Assembly (NCBI RefSeq): GCF_050750585.1
Contig: NZ_JBOJLM010000005.1
Span: forward strand, 223,202-287,201
Length of the DNA: 64,000 nt
Source of the DNA: Salinimicrobium sp050750585
Lineage (GTDB): Bacteria; Bacteroidota; Bacteroidia; Flavobacteriales; Flavobacteriaceae
Direction: 5' to 3'
The notes beneath the pieces are model-generated. The model did not search any database, was not told where the DNA came from, and saw only the letters and a list, made by a program, of their open reading frames with translations. This document shows positions 17,176 to 26,286 of this stretch, piece after piece. Within the stretch, counting starts at the first letter, position 1. Every line of letters begins with the position of its first letter. A program made the position numbers and the translations under genes.

Positions 17176-18498
17176 TTACTCATGGGAATGCATATCAGCT
17201 TCCCCTTCGTCAAACCTGTTTTTCAGAAAGAAAAATTCAGCAATAAAAATTAGAATAATAGAAGGAACCGCGACATAAATTATAAATATGTCAGTTTGAG
17301 ATTTTACAATCAAGAAGGCAAGAAGAACAACAACATCAAGAATAATTGCTGTAATCAAAATAGCTGATTTTGCTTTTACTTCCTTTCTCAGATATCTCAA
17401 AACCCCCACATGAACGATTATATCCATGACCAGGTAGAAAATAGCACCCAAAGAAGCAATTCGGCTTAGGTCAAAGAATATGGTCAAGATAATTGCAATT
17501 ACTACTATATATATCAGCATATGCCTTTGGATAGTTCCAGACATTCCAAGATGGCTATGGGGGATTAAATGCATATCTGTGAGCATTCCTGTCATCCGGG
17601 AAACTGCAAAAATACTGGCGATCACCCCGGAAACCGTTGCTATAATAGCAATTCCAACGGTAAAGATTAATCCAAAATCCCCGAACAGGGGCCGAGCAGC
17701 TTCCGCAAGCGAGTAATCTTTTGCTTCTATTATTTGAGTAATAGAAAGATTCGATCCTACAGCCAGAGCTACTAAAAAATAGATTACCACACAAGTTGAT
17801 AAAGAAATTACTATGGCCCTACTAACATTTTTGTGAGGCTTTTCAATTTCACTCCCGCTATTGGTTATAGTAGTAAAACCTTTATATGCCAAAATAGATA
17901 AGGCAAGTGCAGCAACATAATCAACAATGCTGTTTTTGCGTTCTTCAGAAGGAACAGCCGCATCCAGATCCACCCCGGAAGCCCAAAGGGCTCCAGCTGC
18001 AAAAATAATTAAACCTCCAATTTTTAAAGCTGCCATATAAAGGGAGATTTTTCCAATTGCTTTATTTCCAAGAATATTTACAACAAAGGCTGTTATAAGC
18101 AATCCTACCCCTAAGGCTGGAACCCAGAAGCTTCTTTCCCCAGCATCAAATAGCTGCAAGGTGTAACTCCCAAATGTCCTGGCGACCAGGCTTTCATTAA
18201 TAATCATAGAAAAGGCCATGAGCAAAGATGCGGCAGCTGTAATAGTTCCTTTGCCATACGCTTTTTGCAGGTACATAGCTATCCCTCCTGCTGAAGGATA
18301 AGCATTGGACATTTTAATATAAGAGTAGGCACTAAAACCGGAAATAATTCCTCCCAGGATAAAAGCATATGCAAAGTATTCCCCGGAGAGTTCGGCCACC
18401 TGCCCAAGGAGCGCAAAAATCCCTGCACCAATCATTACACCTGTTCCCATTGCCACCGCACCGGTAAGGGAAAGGCTGTTCTTTTTATATTCAGACAT
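17176..18498 (-). CDS. APC-family amino acid/cation permease
   Basis: A 440-residue protein with about 12 helices. The APC hallmark in helix 1 is 'GAVAMGTGVMIGAGIFALLG', and helix 6-8 segments 'LSILAYKGFTTITNSGSEIE' are typical of the YfnA/CAT-like branch. The C-terminus is acidic and His-containing (EGEADMHSHE). The substrate cannot be told from sequence. It stands between the copper chaperone/pseudogene remnant and the PRC-barrel gene, all on the minus strand. Confidence 0.85.
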   Translation of the reverse strand: MSEYKKNSLSLTGAVAMGTGVMIGAGIFALLGQVAELSGEYFAYAFILGGIISGFSAYSYIKMSNAYPSAGGIAMYLQKAYGKGTITAAASLLMAFSMIINESLVARTFGSYTLQLFDAGERSFWVPALGVGLLITAFVVNILGNKAIGKISLYMAALKIGGLIIFAAGALWASGVDLDAAVPSEERKNSIVDYVAALALSILAYKGFTTITNSGSEIEKPHKNVSRAIVISLSTCVVIYFLVALAVGSNLSITQIIEAKDYSLAEAARPLFGDFGLIFTVGIAIIATVSGVIASIFAVSRMTGMLTDMHLIPHSHLGMSGTIQRHMLIYIVVIAIILTIFFDLSRIASLGAIFYLVMDIIVHVGVLRYLRKEVKAKSAILITAIILDVVVLLAFLIVKSQTDIFIIYVAVPSIILIFIAEFFFLKNRFDEGEADMHSHE

Positions 18499-18610
18499 AT
18501 AATTCTTTAAAAAAAATCAATCAACCTTCAATATAACTTCAAAAAAAGGAAATTCCGGGCTTTCATTTAATAAGCTGAATTCCTTTGACTATAAGTAGAC
18601 CTGCATTTCC

Positions 18611-19162
18611 TCATTCTTCATCAGAACCGAAAAAAGTCCTTTCATTGAAATCCTCCTGGTTGTAAAAATTCCCTTGCGTATAACTGATTTCCTCCTTTTG
18701 TTTTGCGGAAAAAATTAGCAGAGTCTTCTTTTCATCTTCAATAGCGAGACTTTTTAAGTTTTTATAGGTGGGCAATGTTTTTAGTTTCTCAGCACTTACT
18801 TGTTCCTGAACAACAATTTTTTGTTTCTCTTGATTTAGTTCTGCTCTTCCTATGGGAATTAAAACATCCTTATCCTCTTTTACATTTATCTCTAATCCCA
18901 CAACGAGGTATCTTATTCTTTTCTGGGTTTTGTCGAACAAAAAATCCTTCAGCTTTCCCACTCTTGTTCCAGTAGCATCAACTATCTGCCTTCCATAAAT
19001 CCTGGAAAAATGATCATCAATTTTGTAGTCGCTGTTCTTAAGCTCTTCCAAATGTTCAAGTGGTGCAGAAATCTCATTAGGATCTCTTGAGGTACTTCTT
19101 TTTATATCCTGACCAACCTCATCATATTTCCACTTCTGTATCATTATTCTGTGTCTCGTCAT
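18611..19162 (-). CDS. PRC-barrel domain protein
   Basis: A 183-residue soluble protein. Residues about 55-125 form a PRC-barrel: 'YGRQIVDATGTRVGKLKDFL' and 'KRIRYLVVGLEI' followed by 'DVLIPIGRAELN'. The C-terminal about 50 residues are charged and may be disordered. PRC-barrel proteins in Bacteroidota are often stress-linked, but no specific role is established. An internal Met (seventh residue) is an alternative start. Confidence 0.75.
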   Translation of the reverse strand: MTRHRIMIQKWKYDEVGQDIKRSTSRDPNEISAPLEHLEELKNSDYKIDDHFSRIYGRQIVDATGTRVGKLKDFLFDKTQKRIRYLVVGLEINVKEDKDVLIPIGRAELNQEKQKIVVQEQVSAEKLKTLPTYKNLKSLAIEDEKKTLLIFSAKQKEEISYTQGNFYNQEDFNERTFFGSDEE

Positions 19163-19359
19163 ATCTCAATTTTAAACGGGTTTAATTATTTCAACACATT
19201 TCATTTAAAACTAAACATTTTATTTTTCAAAGTAAAAATAGAATCCTTAATTTCCTTTTAAAATTCTAATCAGGGAGAAAGACATATTTTAGCCTTTGTA
19301 GTGTCTCTATTGAAGAATTTTTCGTGAAAATTAAATGATATTTACCAAGACTTTTTCAC

Positions 19360-21504
19360 TTATTTTCCAATCTTTTTCTTCAGTAACTGCGCATTAATTG
19401 CAACAATAACTGTACTCAAACTCATAAACACGGCCCCAACGGCAGGTCCTAACACAAAACCTGTGGAATAAAGTACTCCGGCAGCTAATGGAATGGCTAC
19501 AACGTTATAACCCGTTGCCCATACCAGGTTCTGAATCATCTTATCATAAGTAGCTTTTCCAAAAAGGATTAGATTGGCAATATCCTGAGGATTACTGTTG
19601 ACCAGGATGATATCGGCAGTTTCTGCAGCCACATCTGTTCCCGAACCTACTGCAATACCAACGTTCGCCTGAGCCAAAGCCGGCGCATCATTAACCCCGT
19701 CACCGGTCATGGCCACAAATTCTCCCTTACTTTCCAATTCTTTAACTATTTCCACTTTTTGATGGGGTAAGACTTCTGCATAATATCCATCCAGACCGAG
19801 TTTGTCACTAACTGCTTTAGCGGTCCTCTCATTATCCCCTGTTGCCATAAAAACTTTAATATTGTTCTCTTTAAATATCCTGATGGCGTCTGCAGACTCG
19901 GGTCTAATCTCATCGGCAAGCGCGATATACCCGGCTAATTCACCGTTGATCAATACAAAAACCACAGTTTCGGCTGCATCGCTATAGGCATCTTCGGGGA
20001 TGTTGATATTTTCATCCCGCAAGTATCCAGGACTTACTACTTTCACCTCTTTTCCCTCTACAGTGGCCTCGACTCCTTTGCCGGTAATGGCATTAAAGTT
20101 TTCTGGTTTTGGAATAGGGACTTTATCATCTTTTACTTTTTTGATGATCCCAACAGCAATAGGGTGTTCAGAACTCTGTTCTAACGCGCTGGAAAGCCTT
20201 AGAATCTCTTCCTTGGAGAATTTATCATTCACAGATTCGATACGGGTGACGCCGAAGTCCCCTTTAGTAAGGGTTCCGGTTTTATCAAAAAGTAAGGCGG
20301 TAATTTTTCGGGATTCTTCAAAAGCCGTTCGGTTACGAATTAACAATCCATTTTGGGCAGATACTGCTGTAGAAATTGCGACTACAAGTGGAATTGCCAG
20401 TCCTAGCGCATGGGGGCAGGCAATGACCATAACCGTCACCATTCTCTCAAGTGCGTACACAAAAGGAAAGCCTAAGATCAACCAAACCGCAAGAGTGCCA
20501 AAACCAATACCCAATGCTATGTAGGTCAACCATTTTGCGGCCCTGTCGGAAAGGTTTTGCATTTTGGATTTGGATTTTTGCGCTTCCTCCACCATAGTGA
20601 TCACCTTATTGAGATAGCTATCCTTCCCGGTATGTTCGACTTTAGCCTTTAAGGATCCATTGCCGTTAATAGATCCACCAATTATTTTTTGATCTGTACT
20701 TTTCTTTACCGGTTTTGATTCCCCGGTAAGCATCGACTCATTCAGGTAGCTTTCACCCTCCACGATTATAGCATCTGCAGGCACTTTTTCACCAGGTTTA
20801 ACAAGAATTATATCTCCTTTTTTTAGCGTATCCAGCTTTACATCTTCAATCTGATCTCCGTTTACCCGATGCGCTTCCGCAGGCATCATACTCACCAAAA
20901 GCTGTAAAGCTTTGGAAGCACCCAAAACAGATTTCATTTCAATCCAATGCCCTACCAGCATAATAGCAATAAGCGTAGCGAGTTCCCAGAAAAAGTCAAC
21001 ACCCTCGAGACCAAAGACCGTGGCAGAACTGTAGAGATAAGCCACTGTAATTGCCATAGAAATGAGGGTCATCATCCCTGGGGCAGCTTTTTTCACTTCA
21101 GACCAAAAGCCTTTCAAAAATGGCCAGCCTCCATAGAAGTAAACAACAGTCGAGAGGGCAAAAAGGATGTACTTATTTCCTGGTAGAAGATATTTGTACC
21201 CAAAGAAATCCTGGATCATTGGCGACAGAAAGAGGATTGGGATAGTTAAAACAAGAGTTACCCAAAAACGCTTCTTAAAATCTTCAATCATCATTTTATG
21301 GTGATCATGACCTGCATGGCCATGAGCGGGTTCATCATCGTCATGTTTCCCCCTGTCATGATCCATCATGTCCCGGTCCATCGCCTTATTGTGCCCATGT
21401 TTTGTTTTTTCAGCAAGGTCATCCTTTAAGTTAGCTTCTTCTTTTCTTGCTTCCCGCTTCGCTGAATTCTTTGACTCCTCCTTGTGTTCGTCGTGATGTT
21501 CCAT
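19360..21504 (-). CDS. copB: CopB-type copper P1B-ATPase
   Basis: A 714-residue P1B-type ATPase with a His-rich N-terminus (HGHNKAMDRDMMDHDRGKHD and GHAGHDHHKM) in place of an HMA domain. The membrane site is 'VIACPHALGLAIPL' (CPH), which marks the P1B-3/CopB class. Catalytic segments are 'MLTGESKPV' (actuator), 'LLFDKTGTLTKGDFGV' (phosphorylated Asp), 'SEHPIAVGI' (HP motif) and 'MTGDGVNDAPALAQANVGIA'. The class exports Cu (Cu(II) or Cu(I)) and sometimes Ag. The gene lies 11 nt downstream of the ribose-phosphate gene set and may be cotranscribed. Confidence 0.9.
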   Translation of the reverse strand: MEHHDEHKEESKNSAKREARKEEANLKDDLAEKTKHGHNKAMDRDMMDHDRGKHDDDEPAHGHAGHDHHKMMIEDFKKRFWVTLVLTIPILFLSPMIQDFFGYKYLLPGNKYILFALSTVVYFYGGWPFLKGFWSEVKKAAPGMMTLISMAITVAYLYSSATVFGLEGVDFFWELATLIAIMLVGHWIEMKSVLGASKALQLLVSMMPAEAHRVNGDQIEDVKLDTLKKGDIILVKPGEKVPADAIIVEGESYLNESMLTGESKPVKKSTDQKIIGGSINGNGSLKAKVEHTGKDSYLNKVITMVEEAQKSKSKMQNLSDRAAKWLTYIALGIGFGTLAVWLILGFPFVYALERMVTVMVIACPHALGLAIPLVVAISTAVSAQNGLLIRNRTAFEESRKITALLFDKTGTLTKGDFGVTRIESVNDKFSKEEILRLSSALEQSSEHPIAVGIIKKVKDDKVPIPKPENFNAITGKGVEATVEGKEVKVVSPGYLRDENINIPEDAYSDAAETVVFVLINGELAGYIALADEIRPESADAIRIFKENNIKVFMATGDNERTAKAVSDKLGLDGYYAEVLPHQKVEIVKELESKGEFVAMTGDGVNDAPALAQANVGIAVGSGTDVAAETADIILVNSNPQDIANLILFGKATYDKMIQNLVWATGYNVVAIPLAAGVLYSTGFVLGPAVGAVFMSLSTVIVAINAQLLKKKIGK

Positions 21505-21515
21505 AATTCCTGAAT

Positions 21516-21821
21516 TTACTGGTTAATTTGTCTTAGTTTGGTTCGCATTGTTTCCGAAATATTTTCTGAATAGATACCGTATGCATCTACCAAAATCCCC
21601 CTGACCCCATAACGGGAAGAGATAGCAAATAATATACTGTTGTCATCTGTACTGCTCATTCCTTCAAATCTATATACTTCATTGACCAAAAAATCCTGTG
21701 GGTGTATCTCCAGCTTTAAAGAGGGGCACTCAAGACAGTGAGGCTTTAAATTAAAATCATATTTGTAACCTCTGGCCTGGAGGCCATTCACAGCTTCTGA
21801 AAGGGTGTCATAATTATTCAT
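21516..21821 (-). CDS. Small conserved protein of the type labelled 'phosphoribosylpyrophosphate synthetase'
   Basis: A 101-residue protein starting 'NNYDTLSEAVNGLQARGYKY'. Proteins of this length and pattern are common in Bacteroidota and carry the PRPP-synthetase label in databases, but I see no PRPP-binding or ATP-binding motif, so the label should not be taken as function. A 'HCLECPSLKLEIHPQDF' segment with two Cys could bind a metal. The gene sits 11 nt upstream of copB and 6 nt downstream of a secreted protein gene. Confidence 0.6.
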   Translation of the reverse strand: MNNYDTLSEAVNGLQARGYKYDFNLKPHCLECPSLKLEIHPQDFLVNEVYRFEGMSSTDDNSILFAISSRYGVRGILVDAYGIYSENISETMRTKLRQINQ

Positions 21822-21827
21822 TTTCTT

Positions 21828-22472
21828 TTATTTATAAGTCATTGTAAAATAACTGTTGTCTTCTTCGATAAATTCTTGAAAGTTCAATAGACCTTGTCCA
21901 TTTAATTTCTCGTTAACAGTATAATTTAGTTGCTTAATGCGAATCCCCCACGCATAGGTCTTAATATTGATCTTTGAATTAATAGTTTTTTTGTTGTCAT
22001 TGAACTTTCGGTCATATATCTTTATAATACTTTTGGAACCAAAAAAATCGAGCAGTCCCGAATCAAAAGTCATTTCCAATTCTATATTTTCAAGGTTGTC
22101 CAAATCGTAAAGCCTTTTAAATTTTTCAGAGGTGGTATTAACCTTGGTCTGCCTTGATTTTGGGTTGGAAAACGGCAAAGCCATTATTATAATACTGGCT
22201 TCATCAGGCTTACAGAGATAGGTCGTGGTGTATTTATCGGTCAATTTTTTGTCTTTATCCAACAATTCTGTAACTACCTCAATTTCATAATATCCATTTT
22301 TCTTTATTGTTTCACCCGCTTCAAATATTTGTTTATTGAGAAAAGCACCTTTTTCATCAAAATTCTCACGAATGACCACTCTGCCTGAAATCTGCCCTAT
22401 AAGCATTTCCGTTTGTCCAGTCATTGTGATGCTGAATAAGATAAATAGTACTATAAATCCTTGTTTTCTCAT
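21828..22472 (-). CDS. Secreted hypothetical protein
   Basis: A 214-residue protein with a signal peptide (hydrophobic 7-17, cleavage near MTGQ). The mature part is beta-rich and polar, ending YFTMTYK. I recognise no family. Its ATG overlaps the PRPP synthetase stop (ATGA), so it is translated from the same message, yet a periplasmic product in a nucleotide-salvage operon is unexpected. Confidence 0.55.
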   Translation of the reverse strand: MRKQGFIVLFILFSITMTGQTEMLIGQISGRVVIRENFDEKGAFLNKQIFEAGETIKKNGYYEIEVVTELLDKDKKLTDKYTTTYLCKPDEASIIIMALPFSNPKSRQTKVNTTSEKFKRLYDLDNLENIELEMTFDSGLLDFFGSKSIIKIYDRKFNDNKKTINSKINIKTYAWGIRIKQLNYTVNEKLNGQGLLNFQEFIEEDNSYFTMTYK

Positions 22473-23362
22473 ATATGGTGCATTAATTTCTTTACCTCTT
22501 TTGCAATAATATTGCTTAAATCTATGCCATTGGATGGATGCGGAATGGTATTGCAGGTAACTATCTTTTCTACTCCGGAATCCAATAAATCTTGATAGGC
22601 ATTTCCTGAAAAAACGGCGTGAATGCCTACGCAGATAGGGGGTTTCATTCCTGCTTTTTTCAGATGTTGTACGGTTTCAATCATTGTTCGCGCGGTGGAA
22701 ATAATATCATCTACCAAAATGGGTGTGGCATTCTTGTACTTATCCATATCAGGAACAGAGACTTCCACGTCACGGTCGCCGTGACGTACTTTCTGTAATA
22801 CCGTAAAAGGTGCGCCAGCATTTTTAGCGACTTCGGAAACCCATTGTTCACTTTCCAAATCGGGCCCGATAAGTACCGGGTTTTTGATGTATTTCTTGAT
22901 CCATTCTGAAATGGCATCAGCAGCGTGAATTACTTTATTTGGAATTTGATACACTTCTCCCAAAGAACTAATTCTATGCAAATGAGGGTCAACTGTGATA
23001 ATGCTATCGGCAAAACCTGAAATCAATTTTCCAAAAAAACCGGAATTCACTCCTTCACCTTCATTAAATACTTTGTCCTGACGCATATACGCCAAATAGG
23101 GTGCTACCAAGCAGGTGCACATTGCTCCCAAGGATTTGGCTGTGTGGCTTAAAAAATATAGAGGCAGCAGTTTCTCGTCCGGTTCGTGCAAGGTGCATAC
23201 CAGTACCACACATTTATCTTTAACATCAGATAATATACGTGTGTATGATTCCCCATCCGGAAAATTGCGCAAAATGGCTTCGCCCACGTCGGCATCCATT
23301 TTTGTAGCCAACAGTTCTGTGAGTTTTTCATTTCCGGGAAGACTGAATAATATTGTTTTCAT
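22469..23362 (-). CDS. prs: Ribose-phosphate diphosphokinase (PRPP synthetase)
   Basis: A 297-residue protein with duplicated type I phosphoribosyltransferase folds. Landmarks are 'FPDGESYTRI' (ATP/flexible loop side), 'DPHLHRISSLG' (the divalent-cation segment) and the PRPP loop 'TPILVDDIISTARTMIETVQ'. The normal reaction is ribose 5-phosphate plus ATP to PRPP plus AMP. The sequence looks more like archaeal or short bacterial forms than the housekeeping class I enzyme, so it is probably a second copy. It starts 9 nt after the AMP-phosphorylase-like gene, suggesting joint ribose-phosphate handling. Confidence 0.85.
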   Translation of the reverse strand: MKTILFSLPGNEKLTELLATKMDADVGEAILRNFPDGESYTRILSDVKDKCVVLVCTLHEPDEKLLPLYFLSHTAKSLGAMCTCLVAPYLAYMRQDKVFNEGEGVNSGFFGKLISGFADSIITVDPHLHRISSLGEVYQIPNKVIHAADAISEWIKKYIKNPVLIGPDLESEQWVSEVAKNAGAPFTVLQKVRHGDRDVEVSVPDMDKYKNATPILVDDIISTARTMIETVQHLKKAGMKPPICVGIHAVFSGNAYQDLLDSGVEKIVTCNTIPHPSNGIDLSNIIAKEVKKLMHHI

Positions 23363-23371
23363 AGTATGTTT

Positions 23372-24874
23372 TTACATTATAGTTATGATGTCGTCATGGC
23401 TGTTTTTATATTCCAAGGCATAGTTAAGTTCACCTTTGGATTCAGCATATATGGTATAAAGCAATTGGTTCTCCTCAATGGGTTCTCCCAAATGAACATT
23501 TAGAAGGATCCCTGCCGCTTTAGATTTAGGCGCACCTGAAAGCTTTGCGAGCTTCGCTATTTTTCGGTTATCAATTCTTTTTAAAAAACCTGACTTCTCA
23601 GCTGTAATTTCAATTTTATAAGGCGCTAAAACTGGTTTTGAAAATTGACCTTGCGCCTTACAAATAGCTATGAATTTTTCATATGCTTTTCCAGATTTGA
23701 GAATTTGATGTGCGGTTTCCAATCCCTGTCCTTTATCTACTTTTCCAGAAAGTTCTAATAGTTCAGCAGCTAAAAGCAATGCTCTTTCTGTTAAGTCTTT
23801 AGGTGCATCTTCCTCATTTTTTAAAACTTTTAATATATCAATGGCTTCTAAAGTTGGACCGATACCCCTTCCAACAGGCTGCGTGCCATCCGTAACTACA
23901 ACTTTTACATTCAACCCAACAGCAATTCCAACGGTTTCCATATGATTTTTTAGTTTTTCTGCCATTTCGGTACTACGAACCTTGGCGGTTTCTCCCACGG
24001 GAATATCAATGACCACGTGTGTGGAACCTGCCGCAGCTTTTTTAGAAAGTACAGAAGCAATTAGCTGACCTTCGCTATCGATATCCAGGGCTTTTTCAAT
24101 TTTAATGAGCACATCATCGGCAGGACTTAACTGTGCTGTACCGCCCCAAACAAAACACCCGCCTTCTTTTTCTACTACGGTCTTTATTTCCTCGGAAGAG
24201 AGCGTTACATTGGTCAATACTTCCATCGTATCTGCTGTACCAGCTGGTGAAGTGATGGCACGTGACGAAGTTTTAGGCATTGTAAGTCCATAAGCGGCAA
24301 CAATAGCTACTACCAATGGGGTTGTTCTATTGCCTGGTAAACCACCAATACAATGTTTATCGACCACAATATCTTTACTCCAGTCCAACTGTCTTCCTGA
24401 AGCTATCATTGCTTTAGTAAGGTCGCATATCTCATCAATATCCATTCGGTCGCCCGCACAGGCTGTAATAAATGCCGATAGGTGAATGTTAGAATAATTG
24501 CCTTCTACGATATCGTTGATGATGTTGTTATAGGCTTTAAAATCCAGTTTTTGATTATAGATTTTAGCTCTTACGTGGCTTAACGATTCAATAGGCTCCA
24601 AATGGGAAACATACAGCATTTCATTTTGGGAAACATTCAGTTTTTTTGCTGCAGCATCCGAAAGGCCTATTTCATTTGGTAAAAGAAGGCCGGAACTCAA
24701 AACGTTCAAGCTTGCGACGATTGAGGTGGTTGCATTTGATATCCTGATCCTTGTTAGTGCTACAAACCCTTCAGAACTACAGACGTGGCAATCCTCACGC
24801 ATATACACTACATATTCGTTTTGGGTGTAAATCCCGAGATGTTTATATTTTAGTATGTTTGAGTGTGGGTCCAT
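23372..24874 (-). CDS. AMP phosphorylase / thymidine phosphorylase-family protein (archaeal type)
   Basis: A 500-residue protein, longer at the N-terminus than bacterial DeoA (about 440), with an extra N-terminal domain of about 85 residues as in archaeal AMP phosphorylase. Conserved segments include 'VVDKHCIGGLPGNRTTPLVV' (phosphate/base loop), 'SSRAITSPAGTADTMEVLTN' and 'GSTHVVIDIPVGETAKVRS'. Archaeal AMP phosphorylase converts nucleoside 5'-monophosphate plus Pi to ribose 1,5-bisphosphate plus base. Its operon partners here are PRPP synthetase, archaeal-type GAPDH and P-II; RuBisCO and ribose-1,5-bisphosphate isomerase are absent from the window. Confidence 0.85.
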   Translation of the reverse strand: MDPHSNILKYKHLGIYTQNEYVVYMREDCHVCSSEGFVALTRIRISNATTSIVASLNVLSSGLLLPNEIGLSDAAAKKLNVSQNEMLYVSHLEPIESLSHVRAKIYNQKLDFKAYNNIINDIVEGNYSNIHLSAFITACAGDRMDIDEICDLTKAMIASGRQLDWSKDIVVDKHCIGGLPGNRTTPLVVAIVAAYGLTMPKTSSRAITSPAGTADTMEVLTNVTLSSEEIKTVVEKEGGCFVWGGTAQLSPADDVLIKIEKALDIDSEGQLIASVLSKKAAAGSTHVVIDIPVGETAKVRSTEMAEKLKNHMETVGIAVGLNVKVVVTDGTQPVGRGIGPTLEAIDILKVLKNEEDAPKDLTERALLLAAELLELSGKVDKGQGLETAHQILKSGKAYEKFIAICKAQGQFSKPVLAPYKIEITAEKSGFLKRIDNRKIAKLAKLSGAPKSKAAGILLNVHLGEPIEENQLLYTIYAESKGELNYALEYKNSHDDIITIM

Positions 24875-24895
24875 TATTTTATTGATTGCTGGGAT

Positions 24896-26272
24896 TTATT
24901 CTATTTCTTCGATGGTGTATAATTGCGGAATTTCTGTATTCCATCCATAGGTTTCCTTGATACCTTTTTGTAATGCTTCTGCACTTTCTTTTTCACCGTG
25001 GACAATGAATATACGTTCGGGCTTATTTTTAATGTCGCCCATCCATTCTATAAGTTCTGCGTGGTCTGCGTGTGCCGAGAGACCTTCAATTTCAGCGACC
25101 TGCATATTGAAAGGCACCCATATTCCATAGACTTTTAGTTCTTTCTCACCTTCCAACAGCTTTCTACCACGTGTGCCTTCAGCTTGATAGCCTACAAAAA
25201 GCAAGGTGTTATTTGGATTTTGTGCCTGTGTTTCAAGATAGTTGAGCATTCTTCCGCCTGTGAGCATTCCACTCCCTGCAATTACAATTTTTGGTCTGTT
25301 ATCAGTTCTTAATTCCATTGTTTCGCGATAACTGCTAACAAGTGTAAAATGTGAACACATTTCGTCACATTCGTTGTCTTCCAATCTGTGCCAATCCCGA
25401 GTTCTATGAAACAGTTCCAATACGTTGGCACCCATTGGGCTATCCATAATCATTTGAACTTTAGGGATTTTGTTCTCCTTGAGTAATTTCCAAAAGATAA
25501 GCATCATTAGTTGGGCACGCTCTACCGAAAAACTGGGAATAAATAAGCTGCCACCTCTATTGATGGTATCGTTGATTAATTTTTCGATTTTTGGAAGCGC
25601 TTCTACTTCATCAGGATGAAACCTTCCTCCGTAAGTGGATTCAACGAAAAGTATATCCGCTTTTTTTGGTTTAAGGGGTGGATAGAGCAATAAATCATTG
25701 GTTCTACCAATGTCTCCAGAGAAGACAAAGCGTTTTCCATAAATATCCAACTCAATATAAGTTGCACCCAGAATATGCCCGCTGTACTGGAACCGAGCCC
25801 TGATACCATCAAATAACGGAATCCATTGTGCTTGTGGAATGCCCTTAAAATGCGGAATGGTTTTTTCTACATCCTTTAAATCGTAAAGCGGTTCTGCGAG
25901 ACTGTGTTTGGAATAGCCTTCTTTATTGGCACGTTCTGCTTCCTGTTCCTGAATTTTTGCACTATCGTTCAATATGATTTTTGCAATGTCCAAAGTAGGA
26001 TTCGTACCATAGATGGAACCATTGAAGCCTTGTTTCACCAACCTCGGCAGATAACCTGTATGGTCCATATGGCCGTGGGTGACCAAAACAGCATCAATAT
26101 TTGCAACATTAACAGGTGGGTACTCCCAGTTTTTAAGGCGTAATTCCTTTAGCCCTTGAAAAAGTCCGCAGTCTATGAGTATCTTTTTATCTCCTGTATC
26201 CACTAAATATTTTGAGCCGGTTACTGTACCTGCTGCCCCCAAAAAGTGAATGTTTATTTGATTAGTTTTCAT
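24896..26272 (-). CDS. MBL-fold beta-CASP exoribonuclease-like protein
   Basis: About 458 residues. Metallo-beta-lactamase motifs are 'HFLGAAGTVTGSKYLVDTGD', 'LVTHGHMDHTGYLPRLVKQG' (HxHxDH) and 'FVFSGDIGRTND'. The beta-CASP and C-terminal parts have 'IVIAGSGMLTGGRM' and 'GLSAHADHAELIEWM', then 'FIVHGEKESAEAL'. This is the CPSF/YSH1-like branch, which processes RNA. An in-frame ATG at 26299 would overlap the upstream gene by 13 nt and add a non-conserved tail, so I take 26272. Its place beside a Mrr-type nuclease and nucleotide phosphorylase suggests RNA or nucleotide turnover. Confidence 0.88.
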   Translation of the reverse strand: MKTNQINIHFLGAAGTVTGSKYLVDTGDKKILIDCGLFQGLKELRLKNWEYPPVNVANIDAVLVTHGHMDHTGYLPRLVKQGFNGSIYGTNPTLDIAKIILNDSAKIQEQEAERANKEGYSKHSLAEPLYDLKDVEKTIPHFKGIPQAQWIPLFDGIRARFQYSGHILGATYIELDIYGKRFVFSGDIGRTNDLLLYPPLKPKKADILFVESTYGGRFHPDEVEALPKIEKLINDTINRGGSLFIPSFSVERAQLMMLIFWKLLKENKIPKVQMIMDSPMGANVLELFHRTRDWHRLEDNECDEMCSHFTLVSSYRETMELRTDNRPKIVIAGSGMLTGGRMLNYLETQAQNPNNTLLFVGYQAEGTRGRKLLEGEKELKVYGIWVPFNMQVAEIEGLSAHADHAELIEWMGDIKNKPERIFIVHGEKESAEALQKGIKETYGWNTEIPQLYTIEEIE

Positions 26273-26286
26273 CGGTTGTTCTAGGA

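Noticed and set aside
20000..20524. 174-codon plus-strand ORF inside copB
   Set aside because: It lies antisense to the catalytic part of a well-conserved P-type ATPase; its length results from the sense codon pattern.
21516..21821. Function as a PRPP synthetase
   Set aside because: The database-style label for this family is not supported by any PRPP- or ATP-binding motif in the 101 residues.
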